Origin: SAR202 cluster bacterium
GTDB taxonomy: Bacteria; Chloroflexota; Dehalococcoidia; Lucifugimonadales; VGZY01
DNA: 46,129 bases
Direction of reading: 5' to 3'
Assembly: GCA_016872355.1 (NCBI GenBank)
Contig: VGZY01000016.1
Coordinates: forward strand, 1 to 46,129
The notes under the pieces were generated by a model that was not told where the DNA came from, searched no databases, and worked only from the letters and a program-made list of their open reading frames with translations. The position numbers were made by a program, and so were the translations under genes. How positions within the stretch are numbered: position 1 is the stretch's first letter; every line of letters starts with the position of its first letter. This document shows, piece by piece, positions 16,826 to 25,121 of the stretch.

Positions 16826-17620
16826 ATGGCGACTCGGAAAGCCGCGACAGCAGCGGCAAGCACCAATGGAATATCCAGGCAGCCCGTCACAGGTCCGGTG
16901 ATGAAGACCAGGCAGGGCATGGCGCGGGGTCCGGCGATCTGGCTGGCCGGGGACCCGGAGGACCTGAAGGAGTGGATGCCGCGCGGCGCGGCCGGCATCG
17001 TGACCAATACTGTTGTGCTCAACAACATGGTCAAGAAGTACGGGCAGATCACGGACGTTGTGAAGCGCTACCTGGACATCACGGACAAGCCTGTCGTCAT
17101 CGAGATAGACGGGACGACAACGAAAGAGCTGATCGACGTCGCGCACCGCTTCACTAAAATGTCGAAGCAGATCATCATCAAGGTCCCGTGCACCGTTGAG
17201 GCGCTCGACGTCTTCCGCCAGCTTGATGAGGAAGAGATCGAGACCTACTGCACGACGGTCTTCTCGCTTCCCCAGGCGGCCGCTGTGGCCCAGGCCGGGG
17301 TGACGCACGTTCTCCCGTTCTGCGAGCCGGTGAAGGAGATGGGCGGCGACCCGACGAAGCTGGTCCGCGAGTGCGTCCAGATGTTCGCGGGCTGGGAGAA
17401 CCGCCCGTACGTGACAGCCGCGCTCGTCCGCTCCGTGGACACAGCCTACCAGTGCCTCCGCGACGGCGCGGACGGCATAATCGTCTTCTGGCCCATCTTC
17501 CGCGACATGATGAAGCACCCCCTCACCGACCAGTGGAACAAGACCTTCATGAAAGAGTGGGTAGCAATGCACGAGGCCGGCCTCATGAAGGACGTTCCGA
17601 TCACGCTGGGGAAAAAGTAG
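16826..17620 (+). CDS. Transaldolase/fructose-6-phosphate-aldolase-like protein
   Basis: TIM-barrel aldolase of the transaldolase superfamily, 264 residues. The probable Schiff-base lysine is K119 in QIIIKVPCTVEAL. Strand 1 is GIVTNTVVLNN, in place of the usual TTNPSL, and the CTTVFSLPQAAAVAQAGVTHVLPF segment matches the family's N.T.IFS..QA..A...G..YVSPF. The first 25 residues are low-complexity; M26 (MKTRQGMARGP) is an alternative start with GGTCCGG upstream. The motif changes suggest a non-canonical substrate. The gene is monocistronic and ends at a bidirectional terminator. It could work with the catabolic genes downstream, which include other sugar-type enzymes. Confidence 0.75.
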   Translation: MATRKAATAAASTNGISRQPVTGPVMKTRQGMARGPAIWLAGDPEDLKEWMPRGAAGIVTNTVVLNNMVKKYGQITDVVKRYLDITDKPVVIEIDGTTTKELIDVAHRFTKMSKQIIIKVPCTVEALDVFRQLDEEEIETYCTTVFSLPQAAAVAQAGVTHVLPFCEPVKEMGGDPTKLVRECVQMFAGWENRPYVTAALVRSVDTAYQCLRDGADGIIVFWPIFRDMMKHPLTDQWNKTFMKEWVAMHEAGLMKDVPITLGKK

Positions 17621-17623
17621 TAG

Positions 17624-17729
17624 GTAGTTGGTCGTAGGTAGTTAGCCAGAAGCCAAGACAGAAGAGGGGCCTCGCGTCTGCGAGGCCCCTCCTGGTTTGG
17701 CCAATTACTAACTACCTACGACCAACTAC
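17624..17729. repeat. 21-bp perfect inverted repeat made of 7-bp units
   Basis: The arms at 17624-17644 and 17709-17729 are perfectly complementary over 21 nt. Each consists of heptamers such as TAGGTAG and TTGGTCG. They flank the terminator stem at 17664. The element sits between two convergent genes. Confidence 0.8.
17664..17691. terminator. Bidirectional terminator stem
   Basis: A 12-bp perfect stem (GAGGGGCCTCGC and its complement) with a GTCT loop lies midway between the stops of the convergent transaldolase-like and oxidoreductase genes. TGGTTT follows on the plus side. Confidence 0.7.
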
Positions 17730-17734
17730 GGCTG

Positions 17735-18865
17735 CTAGTCCTTCTTGTGCCCTCGGACCTGCTTCATATACGTCTCGTGGCCGTAGATGGGCTTCTTGTT
17801 GTCGAGGCGCCAGTTGAGCGGGATGATGCGCAGGCTGCGGTCCTGGATGGGGAACTGCACCGGCGCGTGGCCCCTGCGGGCGGACTCGCGCAGGCCGATC
17901 GCCATCTCCAGGATCTTGCGGCCGTTGTCGCCGCTGTGCACAGGGTCCCTGCCCGCGTCGAGCGCGTCGACGAAATTGGCGACGCTCGCCATGTTGCGGT
18001 CGCCGGGCCACTTCCAGCCGTCGGCGTCGTACTGCATCGCGGCGGAACGGGTGCCGTAGATATTGCCCTCGGGCAGAACGCCCTTGATCTCGACGAGGTC
18101 GGAGAATGCAGGCCGCGTAACGCCCTCCTTGACCTTGTAGATGTGCGAGAAGGCGTAGTCGCTGGAGTACACACCCTTCGAGCACAGCACCTCGAAGCCG
18201 TTGCGGGCGTTCTGCTTGCGCGTAATGAAGCCCTCGACGCCGTTGACGAAGCGGAAGTAGCCGGACGCGCCCTGGTCGTGGTCGGACCATGGGTCGTCAG
18301 ACACCCAGCCGATCGACCATGCCACGTCCACCTGGCTGGCGAACATGCGCATGAGGGTGAACAACTGGCAGCCGCCGCCGGACATCTCACTCCCGGCGCC
18401 CATGTGGAAGGTGATGCTCTGCACCTCGCCCAGCTCGCCTGAGTCGATAATCTCCTTCGCCTTCGTGTGCGCCGGCAGGTTGGCGTCCATGTCGCCGCCT
18501 GCCAGGCGGATGTTGCGCTTGCGCGCGGCGTTTACCATGCGGTCGGCCTCTTCCAGGCTGACGGCCATCGGCTTCTCGCAGAAGATGCCCTTGACATCGA
18601 ACTCTGTGCAGCCGATCACGACTTCGGCATTCGGGCGGACCGGGAGGATCGGCGAGACGATGTCGATCTTCTCCTTCTTCAGCATCTCGCGGTAATCGGA
18701 ATACCCCGGCACCTTGAACCTGCTCGTGAAAAGGTCCAGGTTTTCCTTGTCATTGTCGGCTGCGGCAACGATCTCGCACTTCGGGTTCAGCGCATAGCAT
18801 CGGGCATGCTGGGTGCCCTTGCGGCCCACGCCGATCATGCCTACTCGATACTTCTTCTCTCCCAT
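17735..18865 (-). CDS. Gfo/Idh/MocA family oxidoreductase (first copy)
   Basis: NAD(P)-dependent dehydrogenase or related enzyme acting on a sugar or sugar derivative; 376 residues. The N-terminal Rossmann fold has VGMIGVGRKG (8-17) and the family marker EKP at 97-99 (FCEKPMAV). The C-terminal alpha/beta domain includes SGGGCQLFTLMRMF, WSDHDQGASGYFRF and SGDNGRKILEMAIGLRESARRG. The start at 18865 follows AAAGG. It is closely similar throughout to the frameshifted gene at 29820-30946. It is divergent from the enolase-like gene, with 146 nt between them, a likely shared regulatory region. The substrate is unknown. Confidence 0.92.
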   Translation of the reverse strand: MGEKKYRVGMIGVGRKGTQHARCYALNPKCEIVAAADNDKENLDLFTSRFKVPGYSDYREMLKKEKIDIVSPILPVRPNAEVVIGCTEFDVKGIFCEKPMAVSLEEADRMVNAARKRNIRLAGGDMDANLPAHTKAKEIIDSGELGEVQSITFHMGAGSEMSGGGCQLFTLMRMFASQVDVAWSIGWVSDDPWSDHDQGASGYFRFVNGVEGFITRKQNARNGFEVLCSKGVYSSDYAFSHIYKVKEGVTRPAFSDLVEIKGVLPEGNIYGTRSAAMQYDADGWKWPGDRNMASVANFVDALDAGRDPVHSGDNGRKILEMAIGLRESARRGHAPVQFPIQDRSLRIIPLNWRLDNKKPIYGHETYMKQVRGHKKD

Positions 18866-19011
18866 TCAGATACCTTTCTGGTCCGTAGATTTAAGCTCGC
18901 CAAATGATACCAGCATTCACTGTTATTGTGCAGCACCGGCTGCTTTGACACGCTTGTGGGCCGGTGATAGAGTTGGGACGAATACAGACATCCCCCAGCA
19001 GGAAGGTCGCC

Positions 19012-20238
19012 TTGAAGATCGTCAACGTCGAGCTTTTCCATATCAGGCCAAGGTTCAACACCAGACTCCTCAAGCACCTCCCGAATTCGAACGATGTTGA
19101 CTCCCGGATGGTGACAAAGATAACCACCGATAACGGCATAGTGGGGTACGGTGACTACGACCTCCCGGTCGCGGCACCTCCACTCTCAAAATTCGAGTAC
19201 CTTATCGGTCGAAACCCCTTCGATTTCCTCAACACAACAACCGACATCTCCGTGGGCATGGCGCTTTACGACGTGATGGGAAAGTACCTTGAGGTGCCGG
19301 CGTATAAGCTCATGGGGCAGAAAGTACGCGAGGGCCTGACGATGTGCGCCTGGAGCCGGCGCGTGCCTCCGGAAGGCTTCGCGGAGGAGATACAGCGCGC
19401 CGCCGCACAGGGCTACATGTGGTTCAAAATGCACACCGGGGAGATGTATGACATTTTCGAACAGACCCGCGCTGCCGAGGAGGTCGCGCCTCCCGGATTT
19501 CGGATTCACTACGATTTTAACGGGGCGGGTCGCACCGCGGGGACCGTAATGCCGATCATTGCGGAGCTTCAGAGCAAGCACCCGATCGTGGGCGTCATCG
19601 AGGACGCCCTGCCGGCCTCGGACCACGCGGGCTGGCGCTCGCTGCGCGGCCGGAGCCGCATCCCCCTCGCCATGCAGGTGCCGAGGCTGGGCGGCATCCA
19701 GGAGGCCCTCCAGGGCTGCGCCGATATCTACATGATCGGCGGATGGGACGGCGTGGGCGGGATGCTCAGCCAGGGAATGGCTTACGGCCGCGCGAACATT
19801 CAGGTGATCACTCAGCTCGTTGGCGGCACGCTCGGAAAGGCGCTCGCGCTGCACATGGCGGCTGTGCTGCCCACGGCAACCGGCCATTCTATAAACCTGG
19901 ACGACCAGTACGACGATGACATCACAACCGCTCAAATTCCGGTGGTAGAGGGCTTCTCACGCGTGCCGGAGGCGCCGGGCCTCGGCGTGGAAGTGGACGA
20001 CGCGGCGATACGCCGCCTGGCGGCGAATACCAGGACGCCCGCCCCGCGCTGCATCAACGTGGTCGTGCTCCCGGGCGGCCGCACCGCATACGGCGTAAGC
20101 AGCCTCCGCCAGCTCATCGGCGGCGAAGAGGCTAGCATCCGTGGCCACCGCTCGCACCTGTGGAAGGACGACGGCTCGCCGGAGTTCGAGAAGATTTACG
20201 AGCGTGTACAAAACAGCGGTGCCTTCATTGTCGACTAA
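19012..20238 (+). CDS. Enolase-superfamily (mandelate racemase-like) protein with altered metal site
   Basis: A 408-residue protein with the two-domain layout of the mandelate racemase/muconate-lactonising subgroup. These enzymes abstract the alpha-proton of a carboxylate substrate such as an aldonic acid. Expected metal ligands appear at D168 (HYDFNGAG) and E197 (VIEDALP). At the third ligand site, about 25 residues on, the sequence is LAMQVPR, so the usual Glu/Asp appears replaced by Gln222/Val223. K139 (WFKMHTG) may be the basic residue. The TTG at 19012 is taken as start: AGGAAGG lies upstream and it yields the usual MKIVNVELFHIRPRF. The loss of a ligand may mean altered chemistry. It is followed after 46 nt by the 654-residue gene and is probably co-transcribed with it. 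Confidence 0.8.
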   Translation: MKIVNVELFHIRPRFNTRLLKHLPNSNDVDSRMVTKITTDNGIVGYGDYDLPVAAPPLSKFEYLIGRNPFDFLNTTTDISVGMALYDVMGKYLEVPAYKLMGQKVREGLTMCAWSRRVPPEGFAEEIQRAAAQGYMWFKMHTGEMYDIFEQTRAAEEVAPPGFRIHYDFNGAGRTAGTVMPIIAELQSKHPIVGVIEDALPASDHAGWRSLRGRSRIPLAMQVPRLGGIQEALQGCADIYMIGGWDGVGGMLSQGMAYGRANIQVITQLVGGTLGKALALHMAAVLPTATGHSINLDDQYDDDITTAQIPVVEGFSRVPEAPGLGVEVDDAAIRRLAANTRTPAPRCINVVVLPGGRTAYGVSSLRQLIGGEEASIRGHRSHLWKDDGSPEFEKIYERVQNSGAFIVD

Positions 20239-20284
20239 CCAGGCCGATATATCCGTGAATTAAAGCTGACCAACAGGAGCATCC

Positions 20285-22249
20285 ATGCCGGCCGCAACAA
20301 AGCTCAATCTTCCTGAAATGCCCTTAGTCACAGCCACTCACCGCGGCGCTCCCCCGGCGTGGGCGCTCCTGGAGCGGGAGCTGATATCCCTGATGGAGAA
20401 GACTGCGCGCCTGACGATGGAGAAGTACCACGAGCGTGGCGGCGGATTCTACTGGGCCGACTGCGTGGATGACTACTACGAGGAGTTCTACAACTGGGGC
20501 CTCTTCTACGGAATCGGCGGGAGCGAGGACGTGCTTAACCTCGCGCTCGACGGCTGGAATGCAACCACACGCACCTGCGACGACTCCATCTTTCACCGCA
20601 AGAAACACGACAAGTTCTACCACGGCATTGCGCACCGCCAGTGGACGCCTCAGATCCACAACGAGTACTTCAACAAGCGCACACTGACATACGCCGGCCC
20701 CGCCGAGTGGCACCACCAGAGCGAGGCCAACATGGCCTTCTACGGCTTCGGCCTGGCGGACCCCACGATATCGGAAAACGTTCGCCGCGCGCGCCGCTTC
20801 GCCGGGATGTACATCGGCGAAGACCCGAAGGCGCAGAACTGGGACCCCAAGTACCGCGTCATCAAGTCACCGATACCTACGAGCGAGGGGCCGTTCTGGG
20901 AGGCGGACCTCGGCTTCGTCATCCGCTGGATGCAGGGCGGCACAGATAAGGAATACCGCTGGTACGGCCTGCGGTCGGACATCACGCCCATCGTCCCCGA
21001 CCTGGGCAAGGGGTGGTGGGACGACCCAAAGCGGGCGAAGGAGATAGTGGACCTCTTTAACAAGATTGTCCTCCACAGCGACTCGCCCATGACCCTCGCC
21101 GCGACCGCGCTCGTTACCAACGCCTACCTGTACACCGGAGAGAGCAATTACAAGCAGTGGGTGCTGGACTACACGGAAGCGTGGATTGACCGGATGAAGG
21201 CCAACGGCGGAATCGTGCCGGACAACGTCGGCCCGACGGGCAAAATCGGCGAGTACCGCAACGGCCAGTGGTGGGGAAATCTATTCGGATGGAACCATTA
21301 CCAGGGCTACAACGTCATGTATCATGGGCTCACAATCGCAGCAGAGTGCGCCCAGCTTCTGACGGGCGATATGGGGTACTCCGACCTGCTTCGTTCCCAG
21401 CTGAAGTACCTGCTGGACAGGTCGTACCGAGAAAAGGACGGCCAGCTTATCGTCCCCTTGCGCTACAACGGCAAGGACGGCTGGACGCACTACCCCGGCA
21501 GCGGCCCGCAGAACCTGCGCCCGGAGGAGCTGGCCCACCTTTACCATATGACCCTTTCGCAGGAAGACCGGGACATGGTCGCATTCATCCGCGACGGCGA
21601 CGTGCGCGTGGACTGGACACAGCATGCGAATGTACACGAAAAGAGCCAGGGACAGCCGGAGCGGCCGAGGTTCGAATACTACGCGGGGCGAAACCCGGGC
21701 TGGCCGGAGCGCGCGCTGGCGCTGGACTTCAAGCAGGCGCTGCAGAGCTATGAGAAGGCCAGGCTTGAAGGCCGGGACGCCGAGCAGCAGATAGCAGACA
21801 ACGACGGCGCGCCGACGGCCGTCTTCACCAAGGCGCTCGAGCAGGTGACGATGGGGACGCCGCAACAGGTCTACAACGGGGGCCTCACCCGCGCCACGGT
21901 GCGCTACTTCGATGCCCAGCGCGTCCGGCCGGGTCTCCCGGCTGATGTGGCAGCTCTGGTGGATGAGCTCGGCGCGGACAAGGTGGGCTTACAACTCGTA
22001 AATACAAGCGTTTCTAGTACCAGGAACCTTATCATTCAGGCAGGGGCATTTGGAGAGCACAGCTTTACCGATGTGACGTACGCGTCCAGTGGAGACCGCA
22101 CGGGCACGCCGATCAACGGCAAGTACCTTAGCGTGAGCATCCCGCCGGCAACGTCCATCAGGCTAAGCCTGGGAATGAAGCGGTTTGTGAACACGCCATC
22201 GTACGCATTCCCGTGGCACGGCGGCGCCGTGAACGCCCCGTTCCAATAG
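20285..22249 (+). CDS. Unrecognised 654-residue protein, possible alpha/alpha-barrel carbohydrate-active enzyme
   Basis: No family was recognised with certainty. The first ~450 residues are rich in Trp, Tyr and His and show helical hairpins such as ERGGGFYWADCVDDYYEEFYNW, ALVTNAYLYTGE and FGWNHYQGYNVMYHGL. These resemble six-hairpin glycosidase or polysaccharide-lyase-like folds. The C-terminal ~120 residues are beta-rich (VGLQLVNTS, RNLIIQAGAFGEHSF) and could be a beta-sandwich. No signal peptide is visible, so it may be cytosolic. CAGGAG precedes the ATG by 7 nt. The gene follows the enolase-like gene and precedes the response regulator by 16 nt. A role in modifying an oligosaccharide or glycoside is an inference from fold resemblance and context. 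Confidence 0.7.
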   Translation: MPAATKLNLPEMPLVTATHRGAPPAWALLERELISLMEKTARLTMEKYHERGGGFYWADCVDDYYEEFYNWGLFYGIGGSEDVLNLALDGWNATTRTCDDSIFHRKKHDKFYHGIAHRQWTPQIHNEYFNKRTLTYAGPAEWHHQSEANMAFYGFGLADPTISENVRRARRFAGMYIGEDPKAQNWDPKYRVIKSPIPTSEGPFWEADLGFVIRWMQGGTDKEYRWYGLRSDITPIVPDLGKGWWDDPKRAKEIVDLFNKIVLHSDSPMTLAATALVTNAYLYTGESNYKQWVLDYTEAWIDRMKANGGIVPDNVGPTGKIGEYRNGQWWGNLFGWNHYQGYNVMYHGLTIAAECAQLLTGDMGYSDLLRSQLKYLLDRSYREKDGQLIVPLRYNGKDGWTHYPGSGPQNLRPEELAHLYHMTLSQEDRDMVAFIRDGDVRVDWTQHANVHEKSQGQPERPRFEYYAGRNPGWPERALALDFKQALQSYEKARLEGRDAEQQIADNDGAPTAVFTKALEQVTMGTPQQVYNGGLTRATVRYFDAQRVRPGLPADVAALVDELGADKVGLQLVNTSVSSTRNLIIQAGAFGEHSFTDVTYASSGDRTGTPINGKYLSVSIPPATSIRLSLGMKRFVNTPSYAFPWHGGAVNAPFQ

Positions 22250-22265
22250 TCCCGCAGAGGCTGTA

Positions 22266-23057
22266 TTGCAGAGCACTCGAAACGCGCAGCTGAAGATCGT
22301 GATCGTGGACGACGAATGGAAGTCGTCTATAGTGAGCTCTGTCCGCAAGAGGCTGGACCAGGAGGGATGGAAGACGCACGTTGTTGCGCCGGATGGGGGG
22401 CTGTCGATCGGGGAGGAGTTCCAGGCCGCCGCCCTCTACACCATCGAAGAGGTGAGGCCGGACGGCGTGATCCTGGACGTACGGTTCGGCGAGCAAATGG
22501 ATGACCGCTTCAAGGGGCTATCCATCCTGCGAAAGATACTCGAGCGGTTTCCGGGACTACCCGTACTGATGTACACGCAGTATGCCCAGGGGCCGGAGCG
22601 GGAGACCGCAGTGCGCGGCTCGCTCAACTGGGACGCGCCGGTCGACTTCATCGACAAGCTCGCCAGCCCCGAAGAGGTGGTGCTGAGAATGCGGCGCCTG
22701 TTCGGCAGCACGCCGGAGATTATCTCTATAGGCGGGAGGCTCTCGCTGGATGCCCGGGCGAAGATTGTGTACGTGGTGATAGGCGATGAGCTCCGCCCCG
22801 TTGAAGACATCATAGGGATGAAGTTTGAGATTCTGAGGGAACTCGCCGCGACGTGGTACCGGAGCCCAGGGGAGCTAGTGCAGTTCAGCCGGCTGGAAAG
22901 GTACTCGGAAGGCGAAGACGCCAGGGCCTCCCTGCGGGTACGTATACGTGAGATCAAGGATGCAATAGGAAACGCCCTTGGCGTACACTTTGGAGCGAGC
23001 GACCTCATCATCAACGTTCGCGACCGGGGGTACCGGCTTATCCCTCCAAAGAGCTGA
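22266..23057 (+). CDS. Response regulator, OmpR-type
   Basis: Two-component regulator of 263 residues. The receiver domain has acidic D15/D16 (IVIVDDEW), phosphoacceptor D71 (VILDVRFGE), T104 and K131 (DFIDKL). The C-terminal winged helix (about 160-263) ends VRIREIKDAIG...LIINVRDRGYRLIP, the typical OmpR/PhoB DNA-binding signature. The TTG start is supported by AGAGG shortly upstream and by the residues before the first beta strand. The receiver is followed by an atypical linker (IISIGGRLSLDARAKIVYVV). The kinase gene starts 4 nt downstream. The pair sits between a catabolic gene and surface-type genes; its regulon is not apparent. Confidence 0.9.
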   Translation: MQSTRNAQLKIVIVDDEWKSSIVSSVRKRLDQEGWKTHVVAPDGGLSIGEEFQAAALYTIEEVRPDGVILDVRFGEQMDDRFKGLSILRKILERFPGLPVLMYTQYAQGPERETAVRGSLNWDAPVDFIDKLASPEEVVLRMRRLFGSTPEIISIGGRLSLDARAKIVYVVIGDELRPVEDIIGMKFEILRELAATWYRSPGELVQFSRLERYSEGEDARASLRVRIREIKDAIGNALGVHFGASDLIINVRDRGYRLIPPKS

Positions 23058-23061
23058 GCCC

Positions 23062-24027
23062 GTGGCAAACAGGCAGCGACTTCTCAAGCTGGCGCGCATA
23101 GCCTGCGGCATTGTTGTGCTGCTCGGCGTTATCGTCATGCTCGCCTCCTTCCGTTTCGGCGTGCTCTTCTCCGAGAAGCTGTGGGGCGTGGAGCCCCTCG
23201 CCTACTTGGCCGGCGTCGTGACAATGGCCGCGCTGGGGTTCATATGGGGCACGTACGTGCTTCAGTCGCGCGCAACGCAGCACGGCTACCACCTCAACGG
23301 CTTCGACAGCTCGCTCGAGAACTGGACGAAGCTGACAAAGCAGTACTTTGAGCTCTACCACCACGACCTTGGCCGCCCCCTGACCCGCATCCTTGCAAAG
23401 GAGCGGGAGCTGCGCGCGGTTCTGGCCCGCACCGGAGGCAACGCTGACCCCGGCGTCTCTGAGCTGCTTGATGAGATTGAGCGGCAAGCGCCCAACTTCC
23501 GCCTCATGCTTGCAAACATCCAGGTGCTCGTTGAGCTTGAAGCGCCACGCAAGCCGGACGACGTGCACCCCGTTGAGCCTGCGCAGGTGGTGAGGAGGAT
23601 TGTTGACAGGTACGCGGGCGTGGTCGCGGAGGCGGGGAAAGAGATCACATGGTGGTCGGAGCCCTCCGAGTTCGGCATGGTCTATTCCGATCCTTCGGCG
23701 ATTGAGCATATTATCACCAACCTCATCGACAACGCGTCCAAGTACGCGACGGAGCACATTGAGGTCCGGCTGACAAAGGACGAGAGCCACTTCTACATCC
23801 GGGTCTGGGACGATGGCCCCGGCATTGCGCCGCACCACGTTCCGCACATCTTCGACAGGGGCTGGACACCGGAGGTCTCTCGGCGGGACGAGAAGACGAG
23901 CTCCGGCCTTGGGCTATTTATCGCGCGGACGCTGGCGGCGAGAAACGGCGGCGACATCACCGTGGAGAGCGTCACGGCCCCGGACCCGGACCACCATACG
24001 GCGTTCGTGGCCAGCTTCTCATTGTAG
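23062..24027 (+). CDS. Membrane sensor histidine kinase
   Basis: Partner kinase of the upstream regulator; 321 residues. Two membrane segments lie at about 11-30 and 46-67, with only a short external loop, so sensing may occur in or near the membrane. The dimerisation box has H101-D102-L-G-R-P (YHHDLGRPLTRI). The ATPase domain has the N box NLIDNASKYA, G1 DDGPGI and G2 SSGLGLFIAR. The GTG at 23062 is preferred over earlier in-frame starts, which would run deep into the regulator gene. Coupling is tight: it starts 4 nt after the regulator's stop. No PAS, HAMP or periplasmic sensor domain is seen. Confidence 0.9.
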   Translation: MANRQRLLKLARIACGIVVLLGVIVMLASFRFGVLFSEKLWGVEPLAYLAGVVTMAALGFIWGTYVLQSRATQHGYHLNGFDSSLENWTKLTKQYFELYHHDLGRPLTRILAKERELRAVLARTGGNADPGVSELLDEIERQAPNFRLMLANIQVLVELEAPRKPDDVHPVEPAQVVRRIVDRYAGVVAEAGKEITWWSEPSEFGMVYSDPSAIEHIITNLIDNASKYATEHIEVRLTKDESHFYIRVWDDGPGIAPHHVPHIFDRGWTPEVSRRDEKTSSGLGLFIARTLAARNGGDITVESVTAPDPDHHTAFVASFSL

Positions 24028-24095
24028 GAGCAGCCGTAGCAGCCCGTCTGACGCAACCTTTTCCCTCCCGTTTCCGTCTAGAGTACAGGGGCAAA

Positions 24096-25022
24096 TTGCT
24101 GATCTATGCTCGAACATACGGGGCGCAGGTACTGGGCGCAGCAGCGCTTCTTATGGCGCTGTCCGCCATCGCCTGCGTCACGCCTATTGACCGTCCGGGA
24201 GCGATAGCGAAGGCGCCGCCAGCTTCCGCGCCATCGTCCACGCCGCCGCAGCAGGTGGCGTCCGTTCCGACGGCAGCGCCAACAATCGCAGTCCCCTCCC
24301 CGACCCCTACGCTCTCGCCCACACCTTTCCCGACGTCGGGAGTCACTCTTTCCCCAACGCCCAACCCCGATCCGACTGTGACTCCAGCGGTCCCAGAGCC
24401 AACTGTCATGAACGGCTCCCCCACGCCATCTCCAACGACAAGCCCCGTCTCAACGCCGACACCTGTTGTGCCTTTCGAGACGGCGACCCCTGGACCGTCA
24501 TCCACGTCGGAACCGCCGTTGCTTGTGATGCTGGAGCCGGCGAATGAGGCCCCGTACTTGTACCACTACGCGGATGTCGTTGGGAGGACCGAACCAGGGG
24601 CCACAGTACTTGTTCAGGGGCATGAGGCGGCGGTTGACCAAGAGACCGGCCTGTTTTCAACACGGGCATTGCTGGTGACCGGGTGGAACACAATCGAAGT
24701 GCGAGCATCGCTTGAGGGCCATGAGAGCACTGCGTCCATCAGAGTATTCTCCCTGGGCGCCGAGCCGCCTTCCGAGATATTCCTGGTAGTCAACGGCCCG
24801 CCGGACGGGCGCACAAGCCAGAATCCAATAATCATTACCGGGAATACGGTGCCAGACGCGATAGTAAGCGTGGAAGGCGTGACGGTGCCTGTTAGCGGGG
24901 TCGGGTTCTTTCAGGCCACAGTCTTGCTTAAGAACGAAGGCCCCAACCTGATTAACGTTACGGCCTCCACGTCCGACGGGCAGTCAAAGGACAAGCCGAT
25001 CACAGTCTTCTACAGGCCGTGA
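24096..25022 (+). CDS. Exported lipoprotein-like protein with Pro/Thr-rich linker and Ig-like repeats
   Basis: A 308-residue secreted or lipid-anchored protein. A hydrophobic N-terminus ends at Cys27 (MALSAIAC), an imperfect lipobox. Residues about 35-140 are a Pro/Thr/Ser-rich linker (TPTLSPTPFPT-like), a possible wall-spanning spacer. The C-terminal half has two beta-sandwich repeats: EPGATVLVQGHEAAVDQETGLFS...NTIEVRAS and VPDAIVSVEGVTVPVSGVGFF...NLINVTAS. These resemble bacterial Ig-like or glucodextranase-B domains. The TTG start at 24096 has AGGGG upstream; ATG at 24153 is an alternative. It lies behind the kinase and before the DUF5666-like gene, a probable surface group. No catalytic motif is seen. 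Confidence 0.78.
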   Translation: MLIYARTYGAQVLGAAALLMALSAIACVTPIDRPGAIAKAPPASAPSSTPPQQVASVPTAAPTIAVPSPTPTLSPTPFPTSGVTLSPTPNPDPTVTPAVPEPTVMNGSPTPSPTTSPVSTPTPVVPFETATPGPSSTSEPPLLVMLEPANEAPYLYHYADVVGRTEPGATVLVQGHEAAVDQETGLFSTRALLVTGWNTIEVRASLEGHESTASIRVFSLGAEPPSEIFLVVNGPPDGRTSQNPIIITGNTVPDAIVSVEGVTVPVSGVGFFQATVLLKNEGPNLINVTASTSDGQSKDKPITVFYRP

Positions 25023-25121
25023 GGCACAACTTGACAGGTAACACATGAGTAATTTTGTGAATGTTAACCTTTTGACGTAGGCCGAAGTATTCATCAGCAT
25101 TCAGGACTGCGAGCAAGGCTC

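Noticed and set aside
18866-19011. Riboswitch in the gap between the divergent oxidoreductase and enolase-like genes
   Set aside because: No conserved aptamer pattern was recognised by eye in this stretch.
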